NCBI RefSeq assembly: GCF_019247635.1
Contig: NZ_JAFBAR010000108.1
Coordinates: forward strand, 1-64,000
DNA from: Mycobacterium sp.
Lineage (GTDB): Bacteria > Actinomycetota > Actinomycetes > Mycobacteriales > Mycobacteriaceae
Reading direction: 5' to 3'
Length of the DNA: 64,000 nt
The translations under genes and the position numbers were made by a program. The notes below the pieces were generated by a model. The model was not told the origin of the DNA and made no database searches. It saw only the letters and a program-made list of their open reading frames with translations. Every line of letters starts with the position of its first letter. The stretch's first letter is position 1. This document shows positions 22,442 through 35,607 of this stretch, one piece after another.

Positions 22442-25345
22442 TCAACGCGCCTTCGAAGACGTCACCACCGGGTCCACGGCGTCGCCGTCCTCCCACAGCA
22501 GCAATTGGCGAACCGCGGGACGCGGGCCGTACGGGCGCAGCATCGAACTCGCCGGCCGGGGGCGCACCCGTTGCGGCCACCAGAACCAACGCCCGAGCAG
22601 AGTCGCCACGGACGGCGTCATGAAGGAACGCACGATGAGGGTGTCGAACAACAGTCCCAGTCCGATCGTGGTCCCGATCTGGCCGAGAACTTGAAAACCG
22701 CTGAACACGAACGCGCACATGGTGATCGCGAAAACGAGGCCGGCGGAGGTGACCACGGAACCGGAGCCGGCCATCGCCCGGATGACGCCGGTCTTGAGTC
22801 CGGCGTGGATTTCTTCCTTGAACCGGGAGATCAACAGCAGGTTGTAGTCGGATCCCACGGCCAGCAGCAGGATCACGGCCAGCGCCAGCACCACCCAGTA
22901 GAGCTTGATGCCGAACATGTACTGCCACACCAGCACCGACAGCCCGAACGAGGCGCCCAGCGACAGGGCTACCGTTCCGACGATCACGAGCGCGGCGATC
23001 AGGCTGCGCGTGATGATCATCATGATCAGCAAGATCAGGCTGAGCGCGGCCAATCCCACGATCAGCAGGTCGTACTTGGCGCCGTCCTGGATGTCCTTGT
23101 ACGTCGCCGCGGTGCCCCCCAGATATATCTTCGCGTCGGCCATGGGCGTGCCCTTCAACGCCTCGTGAGCCGCCTTCGCGATCGGTTCGATGTGCGAGAT
23201 GCCTTCGGGCGTCGCCGGATCACCCTCGTGAGTGACGAGCATGCGGGCCGCCTTGCCGTCGGGCGAGAGGAACAACTTGAGCCCGCGTTTGAAGTCGGGG
23301 TTGTCGAAAACCTCGGGAGGCAGATAGAAGGTGTCGTCATTCTTCGCGGTGTCAAACGCTCGCCCCAGCGCCGTCGAATTTTCGATAGCCGCGGCCGTCT
23401 GGGCGTAGATCCCGGACAGCGTGGCGTAGTTGGCCAGCGTCAATTCGTGATTGTGCTCCTGGCTAGCGATCTGGGCCGGTATCAATCCCACCAGTTTCGG
23501 CTGCAGCGCGTCGAGCTTGTCCAACGTGGCTGTGAGGTCCTCGAATCTTTCGCTGAGCTGGTCGACGCCGTCCAGCGCGTCGAGGACCGAGCGGATCGCC
23601 CAGCAGGCCGGGATGTCGTAGCAATGCTTCTCCCAATAGAAATAGCTACGAATCGGCCTGAAGAAGTCGTCGAAGTTGGCGATCTTGTCGCGCAGGTCTT
23701 TGATCGTGGCGATCGTGTCGTGAAAGCTCTGGGCCTCGCTGTGGGTGGTGTCGGCGAGCTGCTGCTGCAGCAGGTATTGCTTCCTCAGGATGTCGATTGT
23801 GTTGGACAGCTCACCGGCCTGTCTCAATAAGTCGTCCGCGCGATCTCGTTGGTACGTAAGGTTTTCCTGCTGGTTGGCGCTTTGCGCGCTGATCTGGAAC
23901 GCCAGCGAGCTGTGCACCAGCGGGGTGCCCAGCGGCCTGGTGATCGACTGCACCTGAGCGATGCCCGGCACGTGAAACACCGCCTTGGCGACCCGGTCCA
24001 GGATGAGCATGTCGGCCGGGTTGCGCATGTCGTGGTCCGTTTCGACCATGAGCAATTCGGGTTCCAGGCGGGCGCGCGAAAAGTGCCGCTCGGCAGCCGC
24101 ATAACCGACGTTGGCCGGCGCGCTGGCGGGCATGTAGGGGCGCGTGTCATAACTGGTCTTGTAGCCGGGCAGGGCGAGCAGACCCACGAGTGCCAACGCA
24201 CACGCCGCGACCAGAACCGGGCCGGGCCAGCGGACGATGGCGGTGCCGATCCGCCGCCAACCACGGGTTCGCATCGCGCGTTTGGGGTCGAAGATCCCGA
24301 CCAGGGCGCCCAAGGTGAGGACGGCCGGACTCAGGGTGAGTGCGGCGAAGAGCGCCACGAGGATGCCTATCGCGGCGGGAACTCCGAGGCTCTGGAAATA
24401 CGGCAACCGGGTAAAGCCCAGACAGGCCACCGCACCGGCAACGGTCAGGCCGGACCCCAAGACGATGTGGGCCGTCCCGCGAAACATGGTGTAGAAGGCC
24501 GATTCCCGATCTTCTCCGGCGCCACGCGCCTCTTGGTAGCGGCCGACGACGAATATCGCATAGTCCGTTCCGGCGGCGATGACCAGCAAGGTGAGCAGGT
24601 TCGTCGCGTAGGTCGACAAACCGATGACTCCGGCGTTTCCGAGGAAGGCGACGATTCCACGGGCGGCGGACATTTCGATGAGGACCGTGATGAGCACCAG
24701 CAACATCGTGAGGACGGAACGGTATACGAAGAACAGCATGATCGCGATGACGCCGACGGTTATCGCGGTGACCTTCAGGGTTCCCTTGCTGCCGACGTCG
24801 AACTGATCCGAGATGAGCGGCGCCGCGCCGGTGACGTAGGCCGTGACGCCAGGCGGGGCGGGCGTGTGCTCAACGATTCCGCGGACGGCGCCGACGGACT
24901 CGTTGGCCAGCGCCGAGCCTTGATTGCCCGCGAGAAACACCTGAACGTAGGCGGCCTTGCCGTCGGTGCTCTGCGATCCCGCCGCGGTCAGGGTGTCCCC
25001 CCAGAAATCCTGGACGTGCTCGACGTGCTTCTTGTCCGCCTCGAGCTTGCGGATCATCGTGTCGTAAAACTGGTGGGCGTCCGCGCCGAGGGGCTTGTCG
25101 CCTTCGAGGACGACCATGGCCGAGCTGTCGGTGTCGAACTCGTGGAATGCCTGACCGATGCGTTTGATTGCCTTGAGCGCGGGCGCATCCGGCGAATTCA
25201 GCGCGACATTGTGTACCTTGCCGACGTCTTCCAATTTCGGCACCGCGATGTTCGTTATCGCGGCAAGCGCAATCCAGAACAGCAGGATCGGCAGCGCAAG
25301 CCGGCGAATGAGGTGCGGCACGCGGGGCCGTTGACCGTTACTCAT
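22442..25345 (-). CDS. MmpL-family RND transporter
   Basis: 967 aa; MMPL motifs ([64 protein letters not shown]). Confidence 0.95.
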   Translation of the reverse strand: MSNGQRPRVPHLIRRLALPILLFWIALAAITNIAVPKLEDVGKVHNVALNSPDAPALKAIKRIGQAFHEFDTDSSAMVVLEGDKPLGADAHQFYDTMIRKLEADKKHVEHVQDFWGDTLTAAGSQSTDGKAAYVQVFLAGNQGSALANESVGAVRGIVEHTPAPPGVTAYVTGAAPLISDQFDVGSKGTLKVTAITVGVIAIMLFFVYRSVLTMLLVLITVLIEMSAARGIVAFLGNAGVIGLSTYATNLLTLLVIAAGTDYAIFVVGRYQEARGAGEDRESAFYTMFRGTAHIVLGSGLTVAGAVACLGFTRLPYFQSLGVPAAIGILVALFAALTLSPAVLTLGALVGIFDPKRAMRTRGWRRIGTAIVRWPGPVLVAACALALVGLLALPGYKTSYDTRPYMPASAPANVGYAAAERHFSRARLEPELLMVETDHDMRNPADMLILDRVAKAVFHVPGIAQVQSITRPLGTPLVHSSLAFQISAQSANQQENLTYQRDRADDLLRQAGELSNTIDILRKQYLLQQQLADTTHSEAQSFHDTIATIKDLRDKIANFDDFFRPIRSYFYWEKHCYDIPACWAIRSVLDALDGVDQLSERFEDLTATLDKLDALQPKLVGLIPAQIASQEHNHELTLANYATLSGIYAQTAAAIENSTALGRAFDTAKNDDTFYLPPEVFDNPDFKRGLKLFLSPDGKAARMLVTHEGDPATPEGISHIEPIAKAAHEALKGTPMADAKIYLGGTAATYKDIQDGAKYDLLIVGLAALSLILLIMMIITRSLIAALVIVGTVALSLGASFGLSVLVWQYMFGIKLYWVVLALAVILLLAVGSDYNLLLISRFKEEIHAGLKTGVIRAMAGSGSVVTSAGLVFAITMCAFVFSGFQVLGQIGTTIGLGLLFDTLIVRSFMTPSVATLLGRWFWWPQRVRPRPASSMLRPYGPRPAVRQLLLWEDGDAVDPVVTSSKAR

Positions 25346-25803
25346 CCGGATTTGTCCAGGCAGAAGGTGTAGGCGTCGGCCTTGTTGACGGTGCGTTCGT
25401 CCTTGACTTCACCGTTGACGATGATGCGGCAGCCGATGGTGTCACCGTTGCCCTGCGCCACGACGTTGCCGACGACCGCGGGCTCGGTGCTGGTGATGGT
25501 GAACGACCACGGCAGCGGGGCGTCTTTGACTTGCTGCGGCTGGGCGTTGACATCAAGGTAGTTGATGGTCGCCACCGCGCCGGGCGCGCCGAAGACCTGG
25601 AGGACCACCTGCTTGGGGTTGAACGGGACGATCTCGTTGGACAGGCCGCTGTTGGCCGAAGTGTTGGTATGCGAGCCGAAGATTCCGTGCAGGCGGTAGA
25701 TGGCAAATCCCGTTATCGCGACGACGAGCAACGCGACCAGCGCCATCCACCCCCGCTTGAGGAGGGGCGCAAGCGAAATCCGCTTCACCCGTTGGCCTTT
25801 CAC
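25342..25803 (-). CDS. MmpS-family membrane protein
   Basis: 153 aa; [33 protein letters not shown]...[36 protein letters not shown]; 4-nt overlap with mmpL. Confidence 0.94.
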   Translation of the reverse strand: MKGQRVKRISLAPLLKRGWMALVALLVVAITGFAIYRLHGIFGSHTNTSANSGLSNEIVPFNPKQVVLQVFGAPGAVATINYLDVNAQPQQVKDAPLPWSFTITSTEPAVVGNVVAQGNGDTIGCRIIVNGEVKDERTVNKADAYTFCLDKSG

Positions 25804-25849
25804 TGATCAGGCGGCACGATCGCCCGGTTCGAACGACCGTTGACTACGA

Positions 25850-25872
25850 CAGTACGGTACTGATGCGTACTG
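25850..25872. promoter_or_regulatory. Candidate TetR operator upstream of mmpS
   Basis: cagtac-g-gtactg palindrome plus a further gtactg half-site exactly 10 bp on. Confidence 0.6.
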
Positions 25873-25911
25873 AACAAGAGACGCGGGCGTACACTTTCGC
25901 GCACCCCGTTC

Positions 25912-26529
25912 TCACCCATTGGATCGACTCAGGCCGGGGATGAGGACGTTGTCGACGAGCGCTTGCACGGTACGACGGGTCGGCGGCCGGCCGGGGATGA
26001 TGGAGCGGAAGATGAGGTACCCCGGCAACAGATCCCAGAGTTCGGCGGAGATGGCGGATTGCGCGATCTCCCCCCGGTCGACGGCCTGCTGCAGCACATG
26101 CCGGATCAGGGCTTCGCGCTGATCGAGGAATTGATGTTGTAGGGCGTGCTTGAGCGCAGGGTGTCGGGAGACCTCGACGAGGACCGCGCGGATGGTGCTG
26201 GCATGCAGTACGGCCTGCTGGCAGCAGATCTCCCCGATCTTTAGCAAGTCACCCCGCAGCGTGCCGGTGTCCGGCGAAACCGCGACCTGACGGATGCCCT
26301 CGGTGAACGCGGCCAGGACCAATTCGGCTTTCGACGGCCAGCGGCGGTAGACCGTGGCCTTGCTGGCGCGCGCCGTGTTCGCCACGGCGTCGATCGTCAG
26401 CCGCTCATAGCCGTGTTCCTGCAGGAGCTGCAACGTCACCGCAAGCAACTCCGCCTCGCGTGGCGACCACGGTGATGGGTCCGCGCACCGATCGACCGTC
26501 CGGGTCATAGCGCCCACGATAGAACCCAC
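25912..26529 (-). CDS. TetR/AcrR family regulator
   Basis: N-terminal HTH ELLAVTLQLLQEHGYERLTIDAVANTARASKATVYRRWPSKAELVLAAF; start could be ATG at 26508. Confidence 0.92.
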   Translation of the reverse strand: MGSIVGAMTRTVDRCADPSPWSPREAELLAVTLQLLQEHGYERLTIDAVANTARASKATVYRRWPSKAELVLAAFTEGIRQVAVSPDTGTLRGDLLKIGEICCQQAVLHASTIRAVLVEVSRHPALKHALQHQFLDQREALIRHVLQQAVDRGEIAQSAISAELWDLLPGYLIFRSIIPGRPPTRRTVQALVDNVLIPGLSRSNG

Positions 26530-26531
26530 CC

Positions 26532-28613
<2,082 letters not shown>

Positions 28614-28689
28614 CTATCGAAGCCGGCTGACAACGCTGCCGGCCTGGCGGCCGCATCATGATGCGACAGCGCGATGCTATGATGCCGCA

Positions 28690-28938
28690 GTGCGGACGAC
28701 GGTCAACATCGACGACAACCTGCTCGCAGAAGCGAAGGTTTTGGCCGCCAGGACATCGCGGCCGCTCGGCGCCATCGTGGATGACGCGTTGCGGGCGATG
28801 CTCCGCCGCGACGCTGACGGAGGCGGCCGCAAAGATTTTCGGTTACCCGCGCACGGTGGCGGAGGCCTGCACGCCGGCATCGACCTGGAGGACAAGGACG
28901 CGCTCGCCGAATTGCTGGGCGACAATGCTGCTCCTTGA
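28690..28938 (+). CDS. VapB-type antitoxin
   Basis: Starts VRTTVNIDDNLLAEAKVLAARTSRPLGAIVDDALRAML (ribbon-helix-helix), overlaps the PIN gene. Confidence 0.88.
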   Translation: MRTTVNIDDNLLAEAKVLAARTSRPLGAIVDDALRAMLRRDADGGGRKDFRLPAHGGGGLHAGIDLEDKDALAELLGDNAAP

Positions 28939-29353
28939 CGTCAACGTCTGCGTGTATGCGATCCGTCAGGACAGCACCGACCACTCCGCATACCGAGGGT
29001 GGGTCGAGGGCGTGCTCACCGGGGACGAGCCGGTAGGGATAAGCGAGTTGGCGCTCTCGGGCGTGATTCGGTTGATCACCAACCATCGAATCTTTCGGCA
29101 GCCGAGTTCGACGGCTCAGGCACTCGATGCGAGCCGCGCACTTCGGTCGGCGCCCGCCGCCGTTGCGTTGCGGCCGGGACCACGCCACTGGGACATCTTC
29201 GAGTCTCTGTGCGCCGACACCGGCGCGAAGGGCAACGCGGTCGCGGACGCGTATCACGCGGCACTCGCGATCGAGAACGGTGCGACCTGGATCACCACCG
29301 ACCGCGGTTTCGCGCGTTTCCCGGGTCTGCGCTGGCGTCTTCCGGTCGCCTGA
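28925..29353 (+). CDS. VapC-type PIN-domain toxin
   Basis: MLLLDVNVCVYAIRQDS...ISELALSGVIRL...GNAVADAYHAALAIENGATWITTDRGFARFPGLRW; PIN acidic residues present. Confidence 0.92.
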   Translation: MLLLDVNVCVYAIRQDSTDHSAYRGWVEGVLTGDEPVGISELALSGVIRLITNHRIFRQPSSTAQALDASRALRSAPAAVALRPGPRHWDIFESLCADTGAKGNAVADAYHAALAIENGATWITTDRGFARFPGLRWRLPVA

Positions 29354-29372
29354 CCGCAATGTCGCGCGGCCA

Positions 29373-29397
29373 GAAACGCAACCATGGGTTGCGTTTC
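29373..29397. terminator. Perfect 11-bp hairpin between convergent vapC and MetE-like gene
   Basis: gaaacgcaacc-atg-ggttgcgtttc. Confidence 0.6.
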
Positions 29398-30421
29398 AGA
29401 TGGCGTCCGGGTCTTCGGCGAAGGCTTGGGCGGCCTTGCGGGCGAGCTCGATGGCGGTGCGGGCCCACCGCGCCGTCGCACCCGCCAGACCACAGGCCGG
29501 GGTGACGCCGACGCGGTCGCGCAGCGCCGATCGGTCGAACGGCAGCCGGTCCGTCACGCCGACGACCGCACGGGCGACCTCTTCCGCCGAGGGGCGCCGC
29601 TCTGGTTGAGCGGTCGGGACCACCCCCAGCACGACGGTGCGGCCCGATTCCACGAATGCCGCGATTCCGTCCAGGTCTTCGGCCCGCAGGGTGTTGGGGT
29701 CCACCGAAATCCCGCCAATGCCGCTGCGCTGCAACAGGTCCCATGGCAACTCGGAGGCGCAGCTATGCACCAGCACGTCGGTGCCCGCGCCCGCGACACA
29801 GGTGTCCAGCAGAGCCCCCGCCACCTGCTCGTCCAGCGCGGCGACCGGACTCAGGGCGGTGACCCCGGTCAGCCTTCCGCGTAGCGCCGCCGGCAGCGAC
29901 GGCTCGTCGAACTGCACCACCACCGCGGTGTCGAGGCGGCGGGCCAGCGTCGCGCGGTGTGCCCCAACGCCTTCGGCGAGGGACGCGGCCAGGTCGCGCA
30001 CCGCTCCGGGGTCGGTGATCGCCCGGTGGCCGTTGCTCAGTTCCAAGCCGGCGGCCAGCGTGATCGGTCCGGGCGCCTGCACCTTGACCACGCGGCCGCC
30101 GCCACGCAGACCGGCCGTCTCCCACGCCTCGTCGATCGCGTCCATGTCCTCATCGAGCAGGCTGCGTGCCCGCCGGGTCACCGCGCCGGGACGCACCGCG
30201 ATGCGGTAACCGCGGGGCACAGTGTCGATGGCCACGTCGACCAGCAGCGCGCCCGCCCGCCCCAGCATGTCGGCGCCCACTCCCCTGGCCGGCAGCTCGA
30301 CCAGATGCGCCAGGGCATCCGCCAACTCGCCGACGACCACCGCGGCCGCCTCTCGGGGCGCGCTGCCCGGCCACGAGCCGACGCCACTGGCCTTCGCGAA
30401 AGCATTGGCGAAAACACTCAC
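29396..30421 (-). CDS. MetE/UROD-like protein (Rv3015c-like)
   Basis: GTG start; VSVFANAFAKASGVGSWPGSAPREAAAVVVGELADALAHLVELPARGVGADMLGRAG...; QFDEPSLPAALRG; HSCASELPWDLL. Confidence 0.85.
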   Translation of the reverse strand: MSVFANAFAKASGVGSWPGSAPREAAAVVVGELADALAHLVELPARGVGADMLGRAGALLVDVAIDTVPRGYRIAVRPGAVTRRARSLLDEDMDAIDEAWETAGLRGGGRVVKVQAPGPITLAAGLELSNGHRAITDPGAVRDLAASLAEGVGAHRATLARRLDTAVVVQFDEPSLPAALRGRLTGVTALSPVAALDEQVAGALLDTCVAGAGTDVLVHSCASELPWDLLQRSGIGGISVDPNTLRAEDLDGIAAFVESGRTVVLGVVPTAQPERRPSAEEVARAVVGVTDRLPFDRSALRDRVGVTPACGLAGATARWARTAIELARKAAQAFAEDPDAI

Positions 30422-30493
30422 CCGGCAACCGTATTCGACCTCCCCCGGCACGGCAGCGGCCAGGGCCTTACTCTCGATGCCAAAGGGGTGCCC

Positions 30494-31141
30494 ATGGCAA
30501 GAATTACGCGACCGCTGCTGTTGTGTTCCGCGGTGTTGCTGACGGTCTTGTGCACCGAGGCCTGCGCGCGGGTGGTGGACGGCGTCGCGGTGCAGGCGCC
30601 CGGCGGCCGTGCTCGGGGCGCCACGGGTGTCAATGTCGACAACATCCTGCTGGACCAGTCGCGGATGGGGGCGATCACCGGTGCCGGTGAACACCTGACG
30701 ATCATCCCCACCATGGACGGCACGTCGCCGGTGGACATCGACAGCCTCGCCCGGGATGCGCCGCGCCCATGCCGATTCATCTTCGCCGAGACGGCAACCT
30801 TCGGGCCCGACATCGAGGAGTTCCACAAGACGACCTTTCAGGACCCGCCCGACAGCGCCCTGATCTCCGAGGGTGCCGCGGCCTATCGCGACACCGGCAC
30901 CGCGCGGCGCGCCTTCGACGCGCTGGTGGCCACGGTCGGGGACTGCGCGGCCAGCCCGGCCGGCGACCTGCTGGTCGGCGAATGGAAAGCCGAGGACGGC
31001 TCCCTGCGGACGCGGCCCGGCCGCTGCGGCCGCGACTATCGGGTCGCGTCCGTGGCGTTGCTGGAAGTCACCTTCTGCGGCTTTCCGCAATCGGTGTCCG
31101 AGATCGTGCTGACGAACATCGTCGCCAATATGCCCGGCTAG
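30494..31141 (+). CDS. lpqA: Lipoprotein, LpqA/PknH-sensor-like domain
   Basis: [30 protein letters not shown]...; PknH-like extracellular domain sequence; syntenic position. Confidence 0.8.
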   Translation: MARITRPLLLCSAVLLTVLCTEACARVVDGVAVQAPGGRARGATGVNVDNILLDQSRMGAITGAGEHLTIIPTMDGTSPVDIDSLARDAPRPCRFIFAETATFGPDIEEFHKTTFQDPPDSALISEGAAAYRDTGTARRAFDALVATVGDCAASPAGDLLVGEWKAEDGSLRTRPGRCGRDYRVASVALLEVTFCGFPQSVSEIVLTNIVANMPG

Positions 31142-32214
31142 TGCCCAGTGCCGGCGATGGTCGCGCTGGCCAGCACCTCGTCGCCCTCGGGGTCGGGACG
31201 GTAGAGCACCAGCATCTGCCCCCGCGCTACCCCTCGCAACGGGACACGCAGCCGCACGTTCAGCTCGTTGCCGACCAATTCGGCTACCGCGCTGGCTATT
31301 TCACCGTGAGCCCGCACCTGGACCGCGCACTCCAGCGGTCCCGATGGCGTGGTGCCCGCCGGGAAAATCGGTGCCCTGCCGGTTATCTCGTGCACGTCGA
31401 GGTCGGTGGCGGCGCCGACGTGAACGGTCGCGGTCTCGGCATCGATGGCCGTCACGTAGCGGGGCCGACCGTCGGGCGCTGGCCCGGCGATGCCCAGGCC
31501 CTTGCGCTGGCCGATGGTGAAACCGTGCACGCCGTCATGGGTGGCCAATACCGCACCGCCGGAGCCGACGACGCTGCCGCGCCGGACCCCGATGCGCGCA
31601 CCGAGGAAAGCCCGGGTGTTTCCCGAGGGAATGAAGCAGATGTCATGACTGTCGGGCTTGTCGGCAACCGCCAGGCCGCGACGGGCCGCCTCCGCGCGAA
31701 TCTGCGGCTTGGGGGTGTCCCCGATCGGGAACGCGGCGTGCCGGAGCTGCTGGGCGGTCAGCACGGCCAGCACGTAGGACTGGTCCTTGTCCCGGTCCAC
31801 GGCGCGACGCAGTCTGCCGGCCGAGAGCCGGGCATAGTGGCCGGTGGCCACCGTGTCGAAGCCCAGCGCAACGGCCCTGGCCGATAGCGCCGAGAACTTG
31901 ATCCGCTGATTGCACCGCACACACGGGTTGGGAGTCTCCCCGCGGGCGTAGGAGGCGACAAAGTCGTCGATCACATCTTCTTGGAACTTCTCCGCGAAAT
32001 CCCATATATAGAACGGTATTCCGAGCACGTCGGCGACGCGGCGCGCGTCCGAGGCGTCTTCCTTGGAGCAGCACCCCCGCGAGCCGGTACGCAGCGTGCC
32101 GGGTGCGCTCGACAGCGCGAGGTGCACGCCGACCACGTCGTGCCCGGCATCGACCATGCGGGCGGCGGCAACCGACGAGTCAACGCCGCCGCTCATCGCA
32201 GCGAGAACTTTCAC
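31138..32214 (-). CDS. mnmA: tRNA 2-thiouridine(34) synthase
   Basis: [41 protein letters not shown]. Confidence 0.96.
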   Translation of the reverse strand: MKVLAAMSGGVDSSVAAARMVDAGHDVVGVHLALSSAPGTLRTGSRGCCSKEDASDARRVADVLGIPFYIWDFAEKFQEDVIDDFVASYARGETPNPCVRCNQRIKFSALSARAVALGFDTVATGHYARLSAGRLRRAVDRDKDQSYVLAVLTAQQLRHAAFPIGDTPKPQIRAEAARRGLAVADKPDSHDICFIPSGNTRAFLGARIGVRRGSVVGSGGAVLATHDGVHGFTIGQRKGLGIAGPAPDGRPRYVTAIDAETATVHVGAATDLDVHEITGRAPIFPAGTTPSGPLECAVQVRAHGEIASAVAELVGNELNVRLRVPLRGVARGQMLVLYRPDPEGDEVLASATIAGTGH

Positions 32215-33389
32215 GGCACCCCCGCAGCCGCCAGGGCGGCACGCCGTGCGCGGGCCACCGCAGCCGGAAGCACCTCCAGCACCTCATCGACGTCGCCGTC
32301 AACACTATTGTGCCCCAAGGAAAGTCGCAGTGAACCACGGGCACTCGCCGGATCGGCGCCCATCGCCACCAGCACGTGCGACGGCTGTGCCACGCCGGCC
32401 GTGCAGGCCGAACCTGTCGAGCACTCGATTCCGTTGGCGTCCAACAGCATCAGTAACGCGTCGCCTTCGCAGCCGCGGAAGGTGAAGTGCGCGTTGCCCG
32501 GAAGCCGCAGCGGGTCGGCCGCGCCGTTGAGACGGACGTCGTCGATCTCGGTCAGCACACCCTTGACCATGCGGTCCCGCAACGCCCGTAGCCGTGCGCC
32601 GTTGACATCCAGCCCGTCCACCGCGATCTGTGCGGCCGTCGCCATGCCGACGACACCGGCGACATAGGGTGTGCCGGACCGGATGTCGCGCTCCTGGCCC
32701 CCGCCGTGCAGCAGCGGCTCACAGCCGACGTTCCGGCGCAGCACCAACGCCCCCACGCCGGGCGGGCCGCCGAACTTGTGCGCGGCCACGCTCATCGCCG
32801 ATAGGTTGCTGGCCGTGAAGTCGACCGGCAGCTGGCCCACCGCCTGGACCGCGTCACTGTGCATCGGGATACCGAATTCTGCTGCAACGGAAGATAATTC
32901 GGTAATGGGCAGGACGGTGCCGACTTCGTTGTTGGCCCACATCACCGACACCAGTGCGACGTCGTCGTGGTTCTGCAGGGTCTCGCGCAGCGCGGCCACC
33001 GACACCGACCCGTCGGCGTCGGTGGGCAGCCAGGTGACTTGGGCGCCTTCGTGTTCGACGAGCCAGTTGACCGAGTCCAGCACCGCATGGTGTTCCACTT
33101 GCGTGGTGACAATGCGCCGGCGGTTGGGCTCCGCGTCGCGGCGGTCCCAATAGATTCCCTTGACGGCCAGGTTGTCGCTCTCGGTACCGCCTGCGGTGAA
33201 GACCACCTCCGACGGGCGGGCCCCGAGCTTGTCCGCGATCAGCTCACGAGATTCCTCGATGCGCCGGCGCGCCGCGCGCCCGGCGGTGTGCAGCGACGAC
33301 GCGTTGCCGACGGTGCCCAGCACAGCGGTCATCGCCTCGACGGCCGCGGGGTGCATCGGGGTGGTGGCAGCGTGATCCAGGTAGACCAT
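32211..33389 (-). CDS. iscS: Cysteine desulfurase
   Basis: [45 protein letters not shown]; 4-nt overlap with mnmA. Confidence 0.95.
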   Translation of the reverse strand: MVYLDHAATTPMHPAAVEAMTAVLGTVGNASSLHTAGRAARRRIEESRELIADKLGARPSEVVFTAGGTESDNLAVKGIYWDRRDAEPNRRRIVTTQVEHHAVLDSVNWLVEHEGAQVTWLPTDADGSVSVAALRETLQNHDDVALVSVMWANNEVGTVLPITELSSVAAEFGIPMHSDAVQAVGQLPVDFTASNLSAMSVAAHKFGGPPGVGALVLRRNVGCEPLLHGGGQERDIRSGTPYVAGVVGMATAAQIAVDGLDVNGARLRALRDRMVKGVLTEIDDVRLNGAADPLRLPGNAHFTFRGCEGDALLMLLDANGIECSTGSACTAGVAQPSHVLVAMGADPASARGSLRLSLGHNSVDGDVDEVLEVLPAAVARARRAALAAAGVP

Positions 33390-33699
33390 GACTCGCCCCA
33401 CGATACCGGCTATGCTCGGCGACCCAGAAGCCACGAGCAAGCCGCAATGCGCACGACGCGGACCGTCGCGGGACCCCGTCGCCGACCCCCGACGTCACAT
33501 CGGCACCTGCCGGGCTGCTTTGCCCGCCTGAGCGCGACAACGTGGGCGGTCCGGGCGGCGTCACCGTATTTGTCGCGCAGAGCCGGGCCAACAGAGACAT
33601 CCGCCCCACGCGGCTTCTCGGGTGGCGTGGGGCCAACGACCAACCGAGCATTCCCGTCGTCGAAGACGGCGCACCCGGCATGGCCGGCAAAACGCACGC

Positions 33700-34581
33700 T
33701 CAGGCCGGCAGCGCCTCGCCGCAACCGGAAGCCGGCACCGGCAGCCCAACCGACTGCGGCTGATCCCCCAGCCGCACCGCGGACTGGCAGCGGTTGGCGA
33801 GCGCGCGCCGATCGGCCCCGGGCAGCTGCAGCGACTCGACGCGAACCCATGCCACCGTGCGGCGCGCGGCGAGCATGCGGCCGACCGACCGCACCAACTT
33901 GTCGTTGCCGACGTAGGCCGGAGTGGTGGACACGCTGCCATCGACGTGGTGGTAGGTCAGCCGAAGCGGCTGGACCGGCCGCGCGGCGTCGATGGCGGCC
34001 TGGAACATTGCCGGGTAAAACGACCCGACGTGTGATGGCCCGGGCATGCCGCACCACGTGGTGCCCTCGGGGAAGACGACCACGGTGTGCCCGGCGCGCA
34101 ACCGGCGGGCGACGTCGTCGACCACGCCGGGCAGCCGCCGCAGACTCGCCCGCTCGATCGGGATGACCTTCAGGACGCGGGCCAGGATGCCGACCGCCCC
34201 GCCGGTGAACATGTCCGCGCGGGCGACGAACGATCCGGGCAACACCGATCCGATCGCGAACACATCCAGCCAGGAGACGTGGCTGCTGACCACCAGGACC
34301 CCGCGCAGGTTGCGAATCGGGTTGCCCGACACCGTGATTCGGACACCGAAGCAGCGCAGCACCAACCGGCAGTAGAGGCGTTGCACCCGCGTCCGGCCGG
34401 GCAGGGGTACCGCCACCAGCGGCACGCCCGGCGCCAATAACAGCGCCAGCATCAGCCGCAGCGTCACCCGCAGCGCCACCAGCCACCGCCGCGACTGCGC
34501 GACGCTGCCGCTCCCCAGACAGCCGTCACCGCACGTCGTCCGGGGCAACCAAGGGTGGCCGGTGACCGGCGGGGTGTTCAC
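33700..34581 (-). CDS. 1-acyl-sn-glycerol-3-phosphate acyltransferase (Rv3026c-like)
   Basis: PlsC motifs VVSSHVSWLDVFAIGS, FPEGTTWCGMPGPSHVG. Confidence 0.9.
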   Translation of the reverse strand: MNTPPVTGHPWLPRTTCGDGCLGSGSVAQSRRWLVALRVTLRLMLALLLAPGVPLVAVPLPGRTRVQRLYCRLVLRCFGVRITVSGNPIRNLRGVLVVSSHVSWLDVFAIGSVLPGSFVARADMFTGGAVGILARVLKVIPIERASLRRLPGVVDDVARRLRAGHTVVVFPEGTTWCGMPGPSHVGSFYPAMFQAAIDAARPVQPLRLTYHHVDGSVSTTPAYVGNDKLVRSVGRMLAARRTVAWVRVESLQLPGADRRALANRCQSAVRLGDQPQSVGLPVPASGCGEALPA

Positions 34582-35468
34582 TGGGCTGCCACCCCGGGGG
34601 CCAGTTGGGAAGCCGCCGATACCGACCGCAGTCGCTTCAGATAGCGGGTATCGGCGCGGCGTTTGTCCAGCAGCACGCAGAAGTCGCCCACCCCGAAGTC
34701 GGGATCGTGGGCGGGCTCACCGCAGGCCTGCGCGCCCAGCCGCAGGTAGCCGCGCAGCAAGGCCGGAACCTCCGGTCGTCGCGGTGGAGGGATCTCATCG
34801 ATGGTCCTGCCACCGACGAGCACCGGCCGATACGGGGTCACCCGCAGTTGCGGCGGGGCGGCGTGCCGGCTCAGCACGAAGTCGCGGACGCCGCGCAGCT
34901 GGCTGCCCGGCATGAGGCCGTCCGCCCCATCGGAATCCGCCTCGATCGGTACCGATACGCAGCCGGTCACGTAGTCGTAGTCGTACCGGTCCAGGTACGC
35001 CAGGATGCCGGCCCACATCAGCAGCACCACGCCGCCGTTGCGGTGACCGTCGCGAACCACGGCCCGGCCCATCTCCACCAGCGACGGCCGCAGCGGGTCA
35101 AAGGCACCGGTGTCGAATTCCGTTGCCGTGTAGAGCCCCCCGGCCGCGATCGCCCCGGCCGGCGACAGCATCCGGTAACAACCGACCAGCTCGCCGGAGT
35201 CGTCATCCCGGACCAGCAGGTGGTCGCAGTACTCATCGAAGCGGTCGAAATCCCGGTGGGCTTGACCTTGTTGCGGACCCATCGCCGACACCGCGAACCC
35301 GGGCGTGCTGCTGAAGACGTCGTAGCGCAGCCGCTGTGCGGCCTCGACGAGCGTGGGGTCAGTGGAGAGCAACAAGGAGTAGTGGGGCCCGGTGGTCGAC
35401 CCCGAAGCCGAGGAAGACACCGAGGCCTGCGGCTTCTCGCTGGCTATCAGGACAGAAGCGATGCTCAT
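34578..35468 (-). CDS. GNAT / ornithine-lipid-type N-acyltransferase family protein (Rv3027c-like)
   Basis: YSLLLSTDPTLVEAAQRLRYDVFSSTPGFA...FDEYCDHLLVRDDDSGELVGCYRMLSP...ELGRAVV-type motifs. Confidence 0.85.
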   Translation of the reverse strand: MSIASVLIASEKPQASVSSSASGSTTGPHYSLLLSTDPTLVEAAQRLRYDVFSSTPGFAVSAMGPQQGQAHRDFDRFDEYCDHLLVRDDDSGELVGCYRMLSPAGAIAAGGLYTATEFDTGAFDPLRPSLVEMGRAVVRDGHRNGGVVLLMWAGILAYLDRYDYDYVTGCVSVPIEADSDGADGLMPGSQLRGVRDFVLSRHAAPPQLRVTPYRPVLVGGRTIDEIPPPRRPEVPALLRGYLRLGAQACGEPAHDPDFGVGDFCVLLDKRRADTRYLKRLRSVSAASQLAPGVAAQ

Positions 35469-35557
35469 GGGAAACAACGTCGCGCAGTCGGTCAGCTAAT
35501 CGGCATCGGTGTGCTGACATGTCGGTGCACGCCAGGTGACGAAATGTCGCGAAAGCA

Positions 35558-35589
35558 TAACGGCCCCGCAGCGGGCCGCGGGGCCGTTA
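35558..35589 (-). terminator. Hairpin downstream of etfA
   Basis: 11-bp stem taacggccccg (35558-35568) / cggggccgtta (35579-35589). Confidence 0.6.
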
Positions 35590-35607
35590 ACTGTTGGTCA
35601 GCGGCAG

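Noticed and set aside
22505-25372. Two long plus-strand ORFs antisense to mmpL
   Set aside because: Shadow ORFs of the MmpL reading frame
28703-29359. 218-aa minus-strand ORF antisense to vapBC
   Set aside because: No domain recognised; vapB and vapC motifs are clear on the plus strand
32967-34166. 399-aa plus-strand ORF antisense to iscS/acyltransferase
   Set aside because: Arg/Pro-rich shadow ORF with no family similarity recognised
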